From Prevotellaceae bacterium (GTDB lineage Bacteria; Bacteroidota; Bacteroidia; Bacteroidales; UBA932): 22,795 nucleotides of DNA. Shown here piece after piece: positions 13,743 to 21,561 of the stretch (the first letter of the stretch is position 1; every line of letters begins with the position of its first letter). The DNA lies in assembly GCA_031257655.1 (NCBI GenBank), contig JAIROF010000162.1:1-22795 (forward strand). The letters are read 5' to 3'. The notes under the pieces are model-generated. The model made no database searches, was not told the DNA's origin, and saw only the letters and a program-made list of their open reading frames with translations. The position numbers were made by a program, and so were the translations under genes.

Positions 13743-13776
13743 TGGTGTAATTACATAATTAATTGAACCTCAAACG

Positions 13777-14085
13777 ATGGCAAAGATACAAAAAATTTTC
13801 CAGACAATCACCCCTTTTGCAGGAGTTTATTTCACCAACCGCGAATTTGACCGGTGCGGTTTATCGCAGCTTATTGATAAAGAGCTGGGAGTGAGAACGC
13901 CTACGGGCTACCGGTGTAGCGATATTTTCCGTTCGTGGGTTGATATTTTCTTCTGCGGCGGCGACGTGGCCGAAGATATAGCGCAGCATTTGCGTTCCTC
14001 GCTCGAAAGTCTCCCCGGCAATAAAGTCCCCAGTCCCGATACGCTGTTGCGCGGAATAAAGGAGATGATGTCCTTACTCTATTGA
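13777..14085 (+). pseudogene. IS1380-family transposase, N-terminal fragment
   Basis: The 102-residue ORF starts MAKIQKIFQTITPFAGVYF and continues with GLSQLIDKELG, YRCSDIFRSWVDIFFCGGDVAEDIAQHL and NKVPSPDTLLRGIKE, the well-known N-terminus of Bacteroidota IS1380-type transposases. Full-length members have roughly 420-450 residues. Here the match stops at GIKE, followed by MMSLLY and a TGA, and no catalytic DDE region follows: the lpxH-like gene begins 134 bp later. The left end of the element probably lies near 13637 (TTAAACTCCC), but I find no matching right terminal repeat before 14219. Base composition is more AT-rich than in the neighbours. Apart from this remnant and its hairpin and promoter, 13541-14219 holds no gene. 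Confidence 0.85.
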
Positions 14086-14219
14086 TGTAAGCTGCAAGCG
14101 TCCGGAGAAGCTGGGGAGCGGGCACAAAATTTGTAACACAACCGTACCGGTTTCTTTACCTTTCGGCAACAATAAGCTTGCACCTTTGCGGTGAATTAAC
14201 ACGCCATATTTACACCATT

Positions 14220-15056
14220 ATGAGCAGAGCTTACTACCCCACCGTTGTGATTTCGGATATTCACCTGGGGACGTCCTTTTCGAGGTCTGTAGAGGTCTCC
14301 CACTTCCTCATGTCCATCGATTGCGACCGGCTGATCCTGAACGGCGACATCATCGACGGCTGGCGCCTGAAAAAAAAATCCTACAAGGTATGGAAGCGGA
14401 AGCACACCCTGTTCTTCAGGGTTATCCTGAAGATGATGGAGAACTTCGGGACGGAGGTCGTGTACGTGCGCGGCAACCACGACGATTTTCTTGACCCCCT
14501 CATTCCGATAACCTTCCACAACGTAAAAATCGTAAAAGATTTCGTCCACCGGCGCAACGGCGTCAGCTACTACGTAACGCACGGCGACGTATTCGACAAG
14601 GTTACCTCGCGCATACGGTGGCTCTCCAAGCTGGGCGACGTGGGGTACACCATGCTGCTGCACATCAACAAGTACTACAACCGCTACCGCAGGCTCAGGG
14701 GAAAACCCTACTATTCGTTTGCGCAGGCCATCAAGAGTAAGGTCAAAACGGCGGTATCGTACATCTCCGACTACGAAACGGCGCTGGTCGATTTGGCGCG
14801 AACAAAGCGCTGCCGGGGAATTATCTGCGGCCACATCCACCGCCCGGAAAACAAGCAATGCGGCGACATCCACTACCTCAACTCCGGCGACTGGGTTGAA
14901 TCCATGTCCGCCTTAGTCGAAAACGAGCAGGGCGAGTGGAGCGTCGTTTACTACAAGCAAAAGCTCGACGAGCAGCTCGACGAGCACTTCAACGAGCAGC
15001 TCAACGAAAAGCTCGACGAACAGCTCAGCATCGAGCTGCTGTATGCCCTAACCTAA
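14220..15056 (+). CDS. LpxH-like UDP-2,3-diacylglucosamine diphosphatase family metallophosphoesterase
   Basis: LpxH hydrolyses UDP-2,3-diacylglucosamine to lipid X and UMP in lipid A synthesis. The 278-residue product has the calcineurin-like metal-site motifs SDIHLG (Asp13, His15), NGDIIDGW (Asp43), RGNHDD (Asn86, His87), THGD (120-123) and a late GHIHRPE. The family also contains relatives acting on other substrates, so the exact reaction is inferred. From residue 248 on, the protein ends in a tail built of the tetrapeptide [KQH][LF][DN]E, five full units plus a diverged sixth, encoded by a 12-bp tandem repeat at 14961-15032. ATG at 14220 (MSRAYYP) is chosen; the frame opens at 14178, but the residues before it are not family-like. 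A weak -7 (CACCTTTG, 14181-14188) lies upstream. The glycosyltransferase ATG follows 14 bp after the stop. Confidence 0.85.
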   Translation: MSRAYYPTVVISDIHLGTSFSRSVEVSHFLMSIDCDRLILNGDIIDGWRLKKKSYKVWKRKHTLFFRVILKMMENFGTEVVYVRGNHDDFLDPLIPITFHNVKIVKDFVHRRNGVSYYVTHGDVFDKVTSRIRWLSKLGDVGYTMLLHINKYYNRYRRLRGKPYYSFAQAIKSKVKTAVSYISDYETALVDLARTKRCRGIICGHIHRPENKQCGDIHYLNSGDWVESMSALVENEQGEWSVVYYKQKLDEQLDEHFNEQLNEKLDEQLSIELLYALT

Positions 15057-15070
15057 AAGCAGCGGCCGGT

Positions 15071-16141
15071 ATGAAGTACATTTTTATAGTTCAAGGCGAA
15101 GGCCGGGGACATTTGACGCAGGCCATCGCCATGCGCAACCTCCTGGAGAGCAGGGGCGACGAAGTGGTGGAAACGCTGGTGGGAAAAAATCGGCGCGCGG
15201 AGCTGCCGGCGTTCTTTGCTGAGAAGATGCGGCCGTGCCCCATCGCAACGTTCGAGAGCCCACACTTTCTGTTTTCGGCAAGGAGCAAAAAGTCGCTCTT
15301 TTGGGGCAGCATTGCCCACAGCCTGCTCCGGCTGCCCGCCTACCTGAAGAGCATGGCCTTTATCAGCCGGCGCATTGCCGCCGCCGACGCCGAAACGGTG
15401 GTCAACTTCTACGAAATCCTCACGGGGCTTACCTACGCCTTTTGTCGCCCAGGAAAGCCCTGCGTGTGCGTTGCGCACCAGTACCTCTTCCTGCACGCCG
15501 GCTTTGCCTTTCCCCCAAAGAGCCGCCTGAAGCTGGCCGCGCTCCTGCTCTTTACGCGCCTCACCGCCGTGAACGCCCGCGCGCTGCTGGCGCTCTCCTT
15601 CGGCGAAATGCCCCGACAGGGGCGAATACACGTCATCCCCCCGCTGCTGCGAAGCGAAGCCTTGCAGAAAACCCCCCAAAGCGAAGGATACATCCTCGGC
15701 TACCTCCTCAACGCAGACCTTGCGGAGGAGGTCGCCGCCTGGCACCGGCGCTACCCGGAAATCCCCCTCCACTTCTTCCGGAGCAAAAAGGGCGCCCCAA
15801 GCGAGCTGAAGGTGGACGAAAACCTCGTCTTCCACCAGCTCAACGACGCCTCCTTTCTCGACCACATGGCGCGGTGCAGCGCCTACGCCGCCACCGCCGG
15901 CTTTGAATCCATCTGCGAGGCCATGTACCTGCAAAAACCCGTCCTGATGGTGCCCATGCACGTTGAGCAGGAGTGCAACGCCTTCGACGCCATGCGGGCG
16001 GGAGCCGGAGTGACCTCCCACACCTTTGACCTCACAGCGCTCGTAGCGTACCTGCCAACCTACAGGGCAAACGCCGACTTTCCCGCCTGGGTAGGCCGCG
16101 CAAGCCGGATGGTTGCCGAAGCGCTCGACTCGGAGGGCTGA
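15071..16141 (+). CDS. MurG-like (GT28-type) glycosyltransferase
   Basis: The 356-residue product begins MKYIFIVQGEGRGHLTQA, the glycine-rich GxGxGH loop (residues 9-14) of GT-B glycosyltransferases related to MurG and diacylglycerol glucosyltransferases. The donor-binding half has AATAGFESICEAMYLQKPVLMVPMHVEQECNA, matching the conserved G(F/G)xSxxEA...P motif that contacts the nucleotide sugar. Sugar donor and acceptor are unknown. Because it follows the LpxH-like gene after only 14 bp, a role in making an envelope glycolipid or modifying lipid A is plausible. ATG at 15071 is chosen, since the longer frame reads through the upstream gene in Arg-rich sequence. The gene converges on the PL8 lyase 81 bp away, and no clear terminator is visible between them. 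Confidence 0.85.
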   Translation: MKYIFIVQGEGRGHLTQAIAMRNLLESRGDEVVETLVGKNRRAELPAFFAEKMRPCPIATFESPHFLFSARSKKSLFWGSIAHSLLRLPAYLKSMAFISRRIAAADAETVVNFYEILTGLTYAFCRPGKPCVCVAHQYLFLHAGFAFPPKSRLKLAALLLFTRLTAVNARALLALSFGEMPRQGRIHVIPPLLRSEALQKTPQSEGYILGYLLNADLAEEVAAWHRRYPEIPLHFFRSKKGAPSELKVDENLVFHQLNDASFLDHMARCSAYAATAGFESICEAMYLQKPVLMVPMHVEQECNAFDAMRAGAGVTSHTFDLTALVAYLPTYRANADFPAWVGRASRMVAEALDSEG

Positions 16142-16222
16142 AAGACCGCCCGGCATTTAGGTGTAGCGCCCCGCTCGGATGAGATTGTCTTCGCCCATCT
16201 CCGCTTCGCTCCGGCGGCTCCG

Positions 16223-18460
16223 CTACTCGCGCGCTTTGGTCGGGGTGGCGGTGGCGGCAACGATTTTGGGGCTGCCTGGCGTGGAGGCGTTGATGGTGAA
16301 GCGCGCCGACGCTCCGCAGTAGGGCGGCGCCGGCAGCGCGCAGTCCAGCTCTTTTTCGTTGGGCAGCGCGGCGGAGGAAAGGCGCAGCTTGAGCGTAGCG
16401 GCGGACTGCGAGGGGTCGGCAACGTGCACCGTTACCGAAGCGGTGGCGGCATCTTTCAGCATCACGGCGCAGGCGTTGTCGGCGCGGAGGGTAAGCCCCC
16501 CGGCTGCGAGCAACGCCGCGCGGTAGAAGATGGCCTGCACCATGCCCTGCGCCACGTGCCGCACAGCCTGCACGGAATCGGTGTTGGCGAGTATTTCGAC
16601 GGCGCTCGTGCTGTACGATTTCACGCCGTCTACCCCCACGTTTGGCAGCACAATGTAGGCGTAGCTGCCGCCGGAAGGCTTCACGCCGTGGCTGAGCCAG
16701 AGCGTGAGCACGCTTTTGGTCACGCTGCCGCTGTAGGCCGAGTTGATGTCGCTCCAGCTGCCGGATTGGCTTTGGGCTTTCAGCGTGAGGCTGCCTCCCT
16801 GCGGAAAAATGTAGCCCACCTTGTTGTGGTGTATCCACCCGGCGCCGCTGTAGGCGTAGCTGCCTTCTGCGGTTGCCGCGGTGGTTGTTCCGTCAAAGGA
16901 GGCGGTTACCGCTCCCTTGAGCAGGCACTGGTTTACGGTGGTGTTGATCTGCTCCGCCGCCGAGGACTGTATGCCTGCACCGAGGCACACCACCTCCCGG
17001 CCCAAAAAGAACCACGCCTTTTTTGCCGCCGTGTTTATGCCGTAGGCTTGGTCGTTCAGGGCGTAAGCGCTCGCGCCGTAAGCGCTGTCGGTCACCCCTC
17101 CGGCAAATGTGGAGACGCCGTAGCTTCCCCACGGATCGGGTTGGGGGATAGACGCTTTTTGCGGGGCGGTAGCGCCGGGTATTTTTGTCCAGTCCCAGGT
17201 GGGGAAGATGTCCACGTACTCGTCTCCGTCAACGGCAATGGTGGTGGCGCCGTCTACAAGGAAGTAGCCCTTAAGGTTTTCGCCGTTTCCGTTTTCGTTG
17301 CGGTAGGTACGGTTGGAGGTCATGCGCACGTCGAAGGTATACTCCGGCGAGGTGTAGAGCGTGTAGTCCGCGCGGAAGAAGTGCGTATGCCTCCTTGCCA
17401 GCCCGTATCCTCCGGGTTGGGTTTCCGTGAGGCGCGCCACGGCGGCGTCGTAGAGCGCAGCGTTGGCGGGGTCGAGGGACTTGGTCTTGCTAAACAGCCC
17501 GGCAAGCGACGCCTGGTCTAAGGCGTTGGGGCGCGTCAGCCCGCGTCCGAGCACGTTGTACAGAAAATACCTCCCTCGGATAATCCGCATGTAGGATTCG
17601 CGGACAAATCGGGTCAGCAGATCGAGCTTTTCGCCGGACATGGCGTACGGAGTGTCCTTCAGGCAGGCGGCAAGGTTGACAACGTTTTTCGCAAAGCTCG
17701 ACCCGTACCCGCCGGTGTAGAATTGCGGGCCATGCTGCATGATGGAGAGGTCGTGCTGAAGGCCCTCCTTTGCCGTTGTGAGCTCAATGGGGTAGTACAC
17801 CTGCTGCGCTCCAAAGGCGAGGTCGGCGGCGTTTTTGGTCAGGCAAGCCCTGTAAATCCAGTGGGTGGCAATGTCTATCTTGTTGGCGCCCGTGCCCAGC
17901 GAGCCGCTCCGGTCGGGGCGTCCGCCAAGGGTTGCTATCCGTTGCGTCATGCTGCTTTCCAGCCCCTCCGGGAGGGGCGCTGCTCCGGCGCGCATCAGGA
18001 TAAGGATAAGGCCTACCCGCTGCGGACATCCGATTTGCTGCATAAACCAGTTGGTGCTGCGCGGGTCTCTGGCGTGCCAGAAGGTGAGGGCGGCGCTGAT
18101 GCTGGCGTGCAGGGCGCTGTTGCCTGCGTGGGAGGAGGCGGGGAGCGTGTAGGCGAGCGCCAGCTTTTTCAGGCGGTCGAGGTGGAAGATGGGCGTCCAG
18201 TTGGTTTGCACCGTGCTGCTGTAGGGGATATCAGCCCACGAGCCGTCGGCCCGGAGCGCTGCCTGTAGCGCAGAAGCCTCGGCCTCCAGCGCGCTTACGT
18301 CTTCAACTTTTTCCCATTCGGAGGCGCATATTCGCTGCATAATCACCTCCTCCACCTCAACGCCGGCGTTGTGGGCGTTGAGCATTCCGGCTCCTGCAAG
18401 CAGAGCAATGGCAAGCGCCGACGTGGGGCGCAGCGTACTTGAAAATAATTTCTTTTTCAT
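16223..18460 (-). CDS. Polysaccharide lyase family 8 (chondroitinase AC / hyaluronate lyase type)
   Basis: PL8 enzymes cleave uronic-acid-containing chains such as chondroitin sulfate or hyaluronan by beta-elimination. The 745-residue product has a signal peptide (MKKKLFSSTLRP, hydrophobic core, ALLAGAGMLNA) without a lipobox, so it is probably periplasmic or secreted. An alpha-helical toroid domain (about 35-370) precedes beta-sandwich domains. The likely catalytic residues are Asn193 (TGANKID), His243 (MQHGPQ), Tyr252 (GGYGSS), Arg306 and Arg310 (GRGLTRP) and Glu389 (RNENGNGENLKGYF). Their spacing equals that of Pedobacter chondroitinase AC (Asn175, His225, Tyr234, Arg288, Arg292, Glu371, numbers from memory) with a constant offset of 18. 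Xanthan lyases share the fold, so the substrate is not certain. ATG at 18460 is chosen because it starts the signal peptide. No SusC/SusD pair or sulfatase is adjacent. Confidence 0.92.
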   Translation of the reverse strand: MKKKLFSSTLRPTSALAIALLAGAGMLNAHNAGVEVEEVIMQRICASEWEKVEDVSALEAEASALQAALRADGSWADIPYSSTVQTNWTPIFHLDRLKKLALAYTLPASSHAGNSALHASISAALTFWHARDPRSTNWFMQQIGCPQRVGLILILMRAGAAPLPEGLESSMTQRIATLGGRPDRSGSLGTGANKIDIATHWIYRACLTKNAADLAFGAQQVYYPIELTTAKEGLQHDLSIMQHGPQFYTGGYGSSFAKNVVNLAACLKDTPYAMSGEKLDLLTRFVRESYMRIIRGRYFLYNVLGRGLTRPNALDQASLAGLFSKTKSLDPANAALYDAAVARLTETQPGGYGLARRHTHFFRADYTLYTSPEYTFDVRMTSNRTYRNENGNGENLKGYFLVDGATTIAVDGDEYVDIFPTWDWTKIPGATAPQKASIPQPDPWGSYGVSTFAGGVTDSAYGASAYALNDQAYGINTAAKKAWFFLGREVVCLGAGIQSSAAEQINTTVNQCLLKGAVTASFDGTTTAATAEGSYAYSGAGWIHHNKVGYIFPQGGSLTLKAQSQSGSWSDINSAYSGSVTKSVLTLWLSHGVKPSGGSYAYIVLPNVGVDGVKSYSTSAVEILANTDSVQAVRHVAQGMVQAIFYRAALLAAGGLTLRADNACAVMLKDAATASVTVHVADPSQSAATLKLRLSSAALPNEKELDCALPAPPYCGASARFTINASTPGSPKIVAATATPTKARE

Positions 18461-18510
18461 TGTTGGCCGAATAGCATCCGGCTGGCTTTTTAGTTTATGA
18501 TTCAACTTAC

Positions 18511-18692
18511 ACGAATTACGCGCATTTCTTTTGTCCACGAATTGCGCAAATTAGCGCGATTTTTTTTGTCCACGAATTGCGCGAATTAGCACGAATTTTT
18601 TGTCCGCGAATTAGCGCGAATTTTTTTGTCCACGAATTGCGCGAATTAGCACGAATTTTTTGTCCGCGAATTGCACGAATTGGCACGAATTT
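18511..18692. repeat. T-tract / GTCCACGAATT repeat array, copy 2 (left part)
   Basis: GTCC boxes at 18533, 18568, 18602, 18628 and 18662 mark units of 26-35 bp, with the same T-run plus GTCC[AG]CGAATT layout as 5590-5831 and GCGCGAATTAGCACGAATT sub-units. The array continues after the inserted IS remnant at 19170-19207. The array and the insertion fill the upstream side of the PL8 gene. Confidence 0.85.
18659..18692. repeat. Left 34-bp direct repeat flanking the IS remnant
   Basis: These 34 bases are identical to 19170-19203 and abut the left terminal repeat of the IS remnant directly. They may be a long target-site duplication or one array unit that was already duplicated. Confidence 0.8.
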
Positions 18693-18794
18693 CCTGACTT
18701 TGACACTTCTGTTGATGTGATTTTGGTAATGGCTGATATATAGCATGATATAAATTTCAGGACGCCAAAATGGGTGTCCCAGCCCAAAAAGCAG

Positions 18795-18802
18795 TAAATT
18801 TG
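18795..18802 (+). promoter_or_regulatory. -7 element of the IS1634-like transposase remnant
   Basis: TAAATTTG matches TAnnTTTG exactly and lies 5 bp before the transposase ATG at 18807, so translation would start almost at the transcript end. No clear -33 element is seen. Confidence 0.35.
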
Positions 18803-18806
18803 CAGC

Positions 18807-19146
18807 ATGTTTATACGTAAAAAGAAAAATCCAAGTGGGGTTGTCGGCGTTCAAGTGATAGGCAAAAGCAAGGGTCCCTTGAATTGCGTCCAATGTTCCA
18901 CTTCACGCCCAAACGCATCGAAGCGCATGTGTGCATTTGTTTTGTGGCTTACAAAGTTTACGGATTTTGCAGGTAAAAGGAATAAATATGAGTGTAGATA
19001 AGGCTTTGGACATTGCCAAAACGATAGCTACACTAAAAATCAAACTGCCTCTCAGCAATGAGATGCTGACAAAAACCATGCTGCTGACCAAAAAGCGTCA
19101 AACAATAGCCCCTCTGTATGACGAAAACTTCTGGAAAAATTTGTAG
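18807..19146 (+). pseudogene. IS1634-like transposase, deleted and frameshifted
   Basis: Three pieces in different frames remain. ATG at 18807 gives MFIRKKKNPSGVVGVQVIGKSKG, the usual N-terminus of this transposase type. From about 18878, in another frame, LELRPMFHFTPKRIEAHVCICFVAYKVY matches the conserved end of the DDE_Tnp_1 catalytic domain. After a further frameshift near 18960, RILQVKGINMSVDKALDIAKT...KTMLLTKKRQTIAPLYDENFWKNL is the C-terminus, ending in TAG at 19144. The catalytic DDE core is gone, so no active transposase can be made. The family assignment comes from recalled motifs. An ORF of 64 codons from 18807 mixes the first piece with out-of-frame sequence and is not a real gene. 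Confidence 0.8.
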
Positions 19147-19169
19147 GGTGTCCCAGTGTCAAAGTCAGG

Positions 19170-19207
19170 TTTGTCCGCGAATTGCACGAATTGGCACGAA
19201 TTTTTGG
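19170..19207. repeat. Right 34-bp direct repeat and end of array copy 2
   Basis: Bases 19170-19203 repeat 18659-18692 exactly and directly abut the right terminal repeat of the IS remnant. After a T-run the array ends and unrelated AT-rich sequence follows. Confidence 0.8.
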
Positions 19208-19260
19208 TAGCGTCATAAATTGTGTGGAGCGAAAAACCTAATTTTTACCTCATTTAAACA

Positions 19261-19412
19261 ACAAAACAACCTCAGTAGCAGATAGATAACCAGCCACCAG
19301 CCAACCTCATTACCTCATTTTCCGTTTGCTTGTCTCCAATTTTCATTCATCGTAAGGTGCTGAGGTTGGCTGTTGGTTGTTGTTGTTCTCTCGGCTGCTG
19401 AGGTTGCTTTGT
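19261..19412. repeat. Long imperfect inverted repeat
   Basis: The left arm, 19261-19309 (ACAAAACAACCTCAGTAGC...GCCAACCTCA), pairs imperfectly with 19361-19412 (TGAGGTTGGCTG...GCTGCTGAGGTTGCTTTGT). The ends match well and the middle is diverged. It lies beyond the 3' end of the minus-strand DoxX gene. ORFs crossing 19347-19631 show no family features. I see nothing else in 19208-19557. Confidence 0.55.
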
Positions 19413-19557
19413 CAGGAAACCGAGCGTAGCGACCTCACGAACATCTTGATAAAAAAATACAAGGAGAGTAACGGGCGACCACCTACCGTAGCGTGGGGTA
19501 AAACCCCGCGTGGGCTTCAAAAAACAGCCGCTTACGCGGGGGGCATCTCCGCCACTC

Positions 19558-20808
19558 CTACCGCTTTGCGTGCTTTCTTTTGCATCCGGGCATTGCAAGC
19601 AGCAGCACGGCGGCCAGGCCGGCAAGGATAAAAGCGTAGGAGGCGACGTTTTCTCCGGCTTGGCGGAGCATGTTGAGGTTGTTTGCCAGCGGGTTTTCGC
19701 CGAAATCCACCGCTGCCGGGATGTCGTGGTGGCTCCACTTGCCCACCACCGTGCCGCGGTACAGCAGCATCAGCCCGGGGTGCGCGCGCACCATCGACTT
19801 GAGCGTGGTTTCGTCGGCGCTGCAAAAATCGAAGGTGAGCGCGTTCCTGGCGCCGAAATCTCGCGCGTAGCCCTGCGTCGAAGCGGTGAGGCCGAGAAAG
19901 GTGTGCCCCTTGCTTTTGGCAAAGGCGGCGAGGCTTTTTATTCGCCCCCAATCCGGCGCATCCACCTGCTCCAGCTTGGGCGCCACCAGCAAAAAGGCGT
20001 ACTCTGCCGCCAGCACGTCGTCCGTAATGTCGCCGTTTTCGTAGTGGGTGATGGAAAAGCCGTGCACGGGCGGAGTGTAGCCCTTTTTCACCAGCGTCGA
20101 CTTGCTGTCGACGAACACCCACGTGCTGTCTTGCCACGGAAAATCGGTGTCGGAAAATTCCTGCTCCTTGCCGTCTTTGGCGTAGATGAGCTTCACGCTG
20201 TACTCGTCGCGCGGCGCACCTTCGGGGATGGCCATGGCCGTTGGGAGGTGCTGCCCCACGTGGTAGGGCATGAAGTCGAGCGGCGGAAGGTGCTTGTAGC
20301 AGTACGACGATAGCGCAAACGCGCCCCCAAAGAACAGCGCAACGTACAGCCACTCCAGCGGCGCCGCAAAGAAGCGCCGGTACCTGTTGCGCAGGCTGAA
20401 GAGAAGGAGCGTGGGGACGAAAAGGATGAGGTTTTTGAAAAACGTTTGCCAGTTGGTCAGCTTGATGGCGTCGCCAAAGCAGCCGCAGTCCGACACCGGG
20501 TTGAGGATGGCCAGCACAAGCGTCAGCGCGGTGTAGAACGACATGAAAAGCATCAGCGCCCACGAGGTAAGCTTCATGCAAACGCCCATGATGAGGCACA
20601 GGCCAATGGCTATCTCCACCGCATTTTGCAGCATGCCTAAGTAGCGCGCCGAAGGCTCCAGAAAGTTCATCCCGAAAGCCTCCAGGTATTCGGCAATCTT
20701 ATAGGTTGACCCCAGCGGGTCGATGGCTTTCACGAAACCCGAAAATACGAATAGCGCCCCTACCGGCAGGCGGAACAGGATGGCAACTATGTGAGTAATG
20801 TTGTTCAT
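19558..20808 (-). CDS. DoxX-type membrane protein of the BT_3928 family
   Basis: The 416-residue product has an N-terminal DoxX/MauE-like membrane domain: helices at about residues 5-25, 62-80 and 83-103, with FRLPVGALFVFSGFVKAIDPLGSTYKI at the start and the redox-type motif CGCFGD (about 109-114) after LAILNPVSD. Two more helices follow (to about 165), then a soluble part of some 220 residues and a C-terminal helix (SYAFILAGLAAVLLLAMPG). The arrangement matches the Bacteroidota family named after BT_3928. Its function is unknown; the paired cysteines hint at thiol redox chemistry in the envelope, as in MauE. ATG at 20808 overlaps the tmk stop by 4 bp, so the two are translationally coupled. 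Confidence 0.85.
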   Translation of the reverse strand: MNNITHIVAILFRLPVGALFVFSGFVKAIDPLGSTYKIAEYLEAFGMNFLEPSARYLGMLQNAVEIAIGLCLIMGVCMKLTSWALMLFMSFYTALTLVLAILNPVSDCGCFGDAIKLTNWQTFFKNLILFVPTLLLFSLRNRYRRFFAAPLEWLYVALFFGGAFALSSYCYKHLPPLDFMPYHVGQHLPTAMAIPEGAPRDEYSVKLIYAKDGKEQEFSDTDFPWQDSTWVFVDSKSTLVKKGYTPPVHGFSITHYENGDITDDVLAAEYAFLLVAPKLEQVDAPDWGRIKSLAAFAKSKGHTFLGLTASTQGYARDFGARNALTFDFCSADETTLKSMVRAHPGLMLLYRGTVVGKWSHHDIPAAVDFGENPLANNLNMLRQAGENVASYAFILAGLAAVLLLAMPGCKRKHAKR

Positions 20809-21482
20809 GGCAAATTGATGTAATGCATTATTTTATCGAAGGTGCACTCCGGGGGCAGCATTTGGCCCTGCTCCGAGTGGCATCGGATGAGGCAAAAATC
20901 GGGGTCGAGCGCCGGCTGCTCGAGGTACACGCTGCGCACCGCTTGCTGAAAGTTGAGGTCGGCTTCGTGGATGTCCTCCTTTCCGGCGAGGTACAGCCGG
21001 TCGTCGCCGCGCCGGTTTCCCGCCAGCTTTTTCTGCGTAAAGGAAAAGGGTACGTCCAGAAACAAGCTTCGCTGCGGCCTGGGGATGCGGAAGTGCTCGT
21101 ATTCGAGGCTCAGAATCCAATCGCGCAGCCGGCTGCGCTCGTCGGCGGCGGGCAGCTTGGCGCACTGAAAGGCGATGTTTGAGTACACGTAGCGGTCAAC
21201 AACAACAAAGCATCCCTGCCTTATCCAGCGCCGTATTTCGGCGGCGGCGGCGCGGCGGTCTTCGGCGTAGAGGAGCGCTACAAGGTAGGGGTTTACCTCG
21301 TTGATTTTGCCCAAGTCCCCGCGCAGAAATTTGGCGATGAGCTCTCCCCAAACGGCCGAGGCTATTCGCGGAAAGTGCAGGTACTTGCAGCGCACGCCAT
21401 GGCGCTGCAGGCGCTGCTGTAGCAGCGCCACCTGAGTGGACTTTCCGGCGCCGTCGAGACCCTCTATGGCAATGAAATTCAT
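20805..21482 (-). CDS. tmk: Thymidylate kinase
   Basis: Tmk phosphorylates dTMP to dTDP in the cytosol, an essential step for DNA synthesis. The 225-residue product has P-loop GLDGAGKS (residues 8-15), LHFPRIASAVWGELIAKFLRGDLG, and the DRY motif in VVVDRYVYSNIAFQCAKL, which matches Bacteroidota Tmk closely. The LID region carries KKLAGNRRGDDRLYLAGKEDIHE. Its length is close to the usual 205-225 residues. ATG at 21482 is well supported, as it begins MNFIAIEGLDG. It is divergent from folP: the starts lie 79 bp apart. Its stop overlaps the next gene's ATG by 4 bp. No TAnnTTTG element was seen for it in the shared upstream region. Confidence 0.95.
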   Translation of the reverse strand: MNFIAIEGLDGAGKSTQVALLQQRLQRHGVRCKYLHFPRIASAVWGELIAKFLRGDLGKINEVNPYLVALLYAEDRRAAAAEIRRWIRQGCFVVVDRYVYSNIAFQCAKLPAADERSRLRDWILSLEYEHFRIPRPQRSLFLDVPFSFTQKKLAGNRRGDDRLYLAGKEDIHEADLNFQQAVRSVYLEQPALDPDFCLIRCHSEQGQMLPPECTFDKIMHYINLP

Positions 21483-21523
21483 GGGTACGGGTGAAAATGG
21501 GCTACTTTATCCTGAAAAAAGCG

Positions 21524-21531
21524 TATCTTTG
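21524..21531 (+). promoter_or_regulatory. -7 element of folP
   Basis: TATCTTTG is an exact TAnnTTTG match, 30 bp before the folP ATG at 21562. No TTG or TTTG is found 19-20 bp upstream, so the -33 element is weak or absent. Confidence 0.5.
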
Positions 21532-21561
21532 CCCTGCAAAATTAACAAAAACCCCGTGCAA

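Larger units (their letters stand above)
18693..19169 (+). mobile_element. Internally deleted IS1634-like element (477 bp, MITE-like)
   Basis: Both ends carry perfect 15-bp terminal inverted repeats: CCTGACTTTGACACT at 18693-18707 and its complement at 19155-19169. A second shared motif, GGGTGTCCCAG, occurs inside both ends (about 18772 and 19147). Inside are the first codons of an IS1634-type transposase and its last ~90 codons; the middle 1 kb or more is missing. Since both ends survive, a full-length relative elsewhere in the genome might still move it. It sits inside the T-tract/GTCC array and is flanked by identical 34-bp direct repeats. Confidence 0.8.

Noticed and set aside
14936..15070. 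N-terminal extension of the MurG-like glycosyltransferase
   Set aside because: The added 45 residues are Arg/Ala-rich out-of-frame readings of the repeat tail of the upstream gene. The domain starts cleanly at 15071.
19347..19631. Small ORFs upstream of and overlapping the DoxX gene end
   Set aside because: They cross an inverted repeat and the DoxX 3' end in other frames, and show no domain or promoter.
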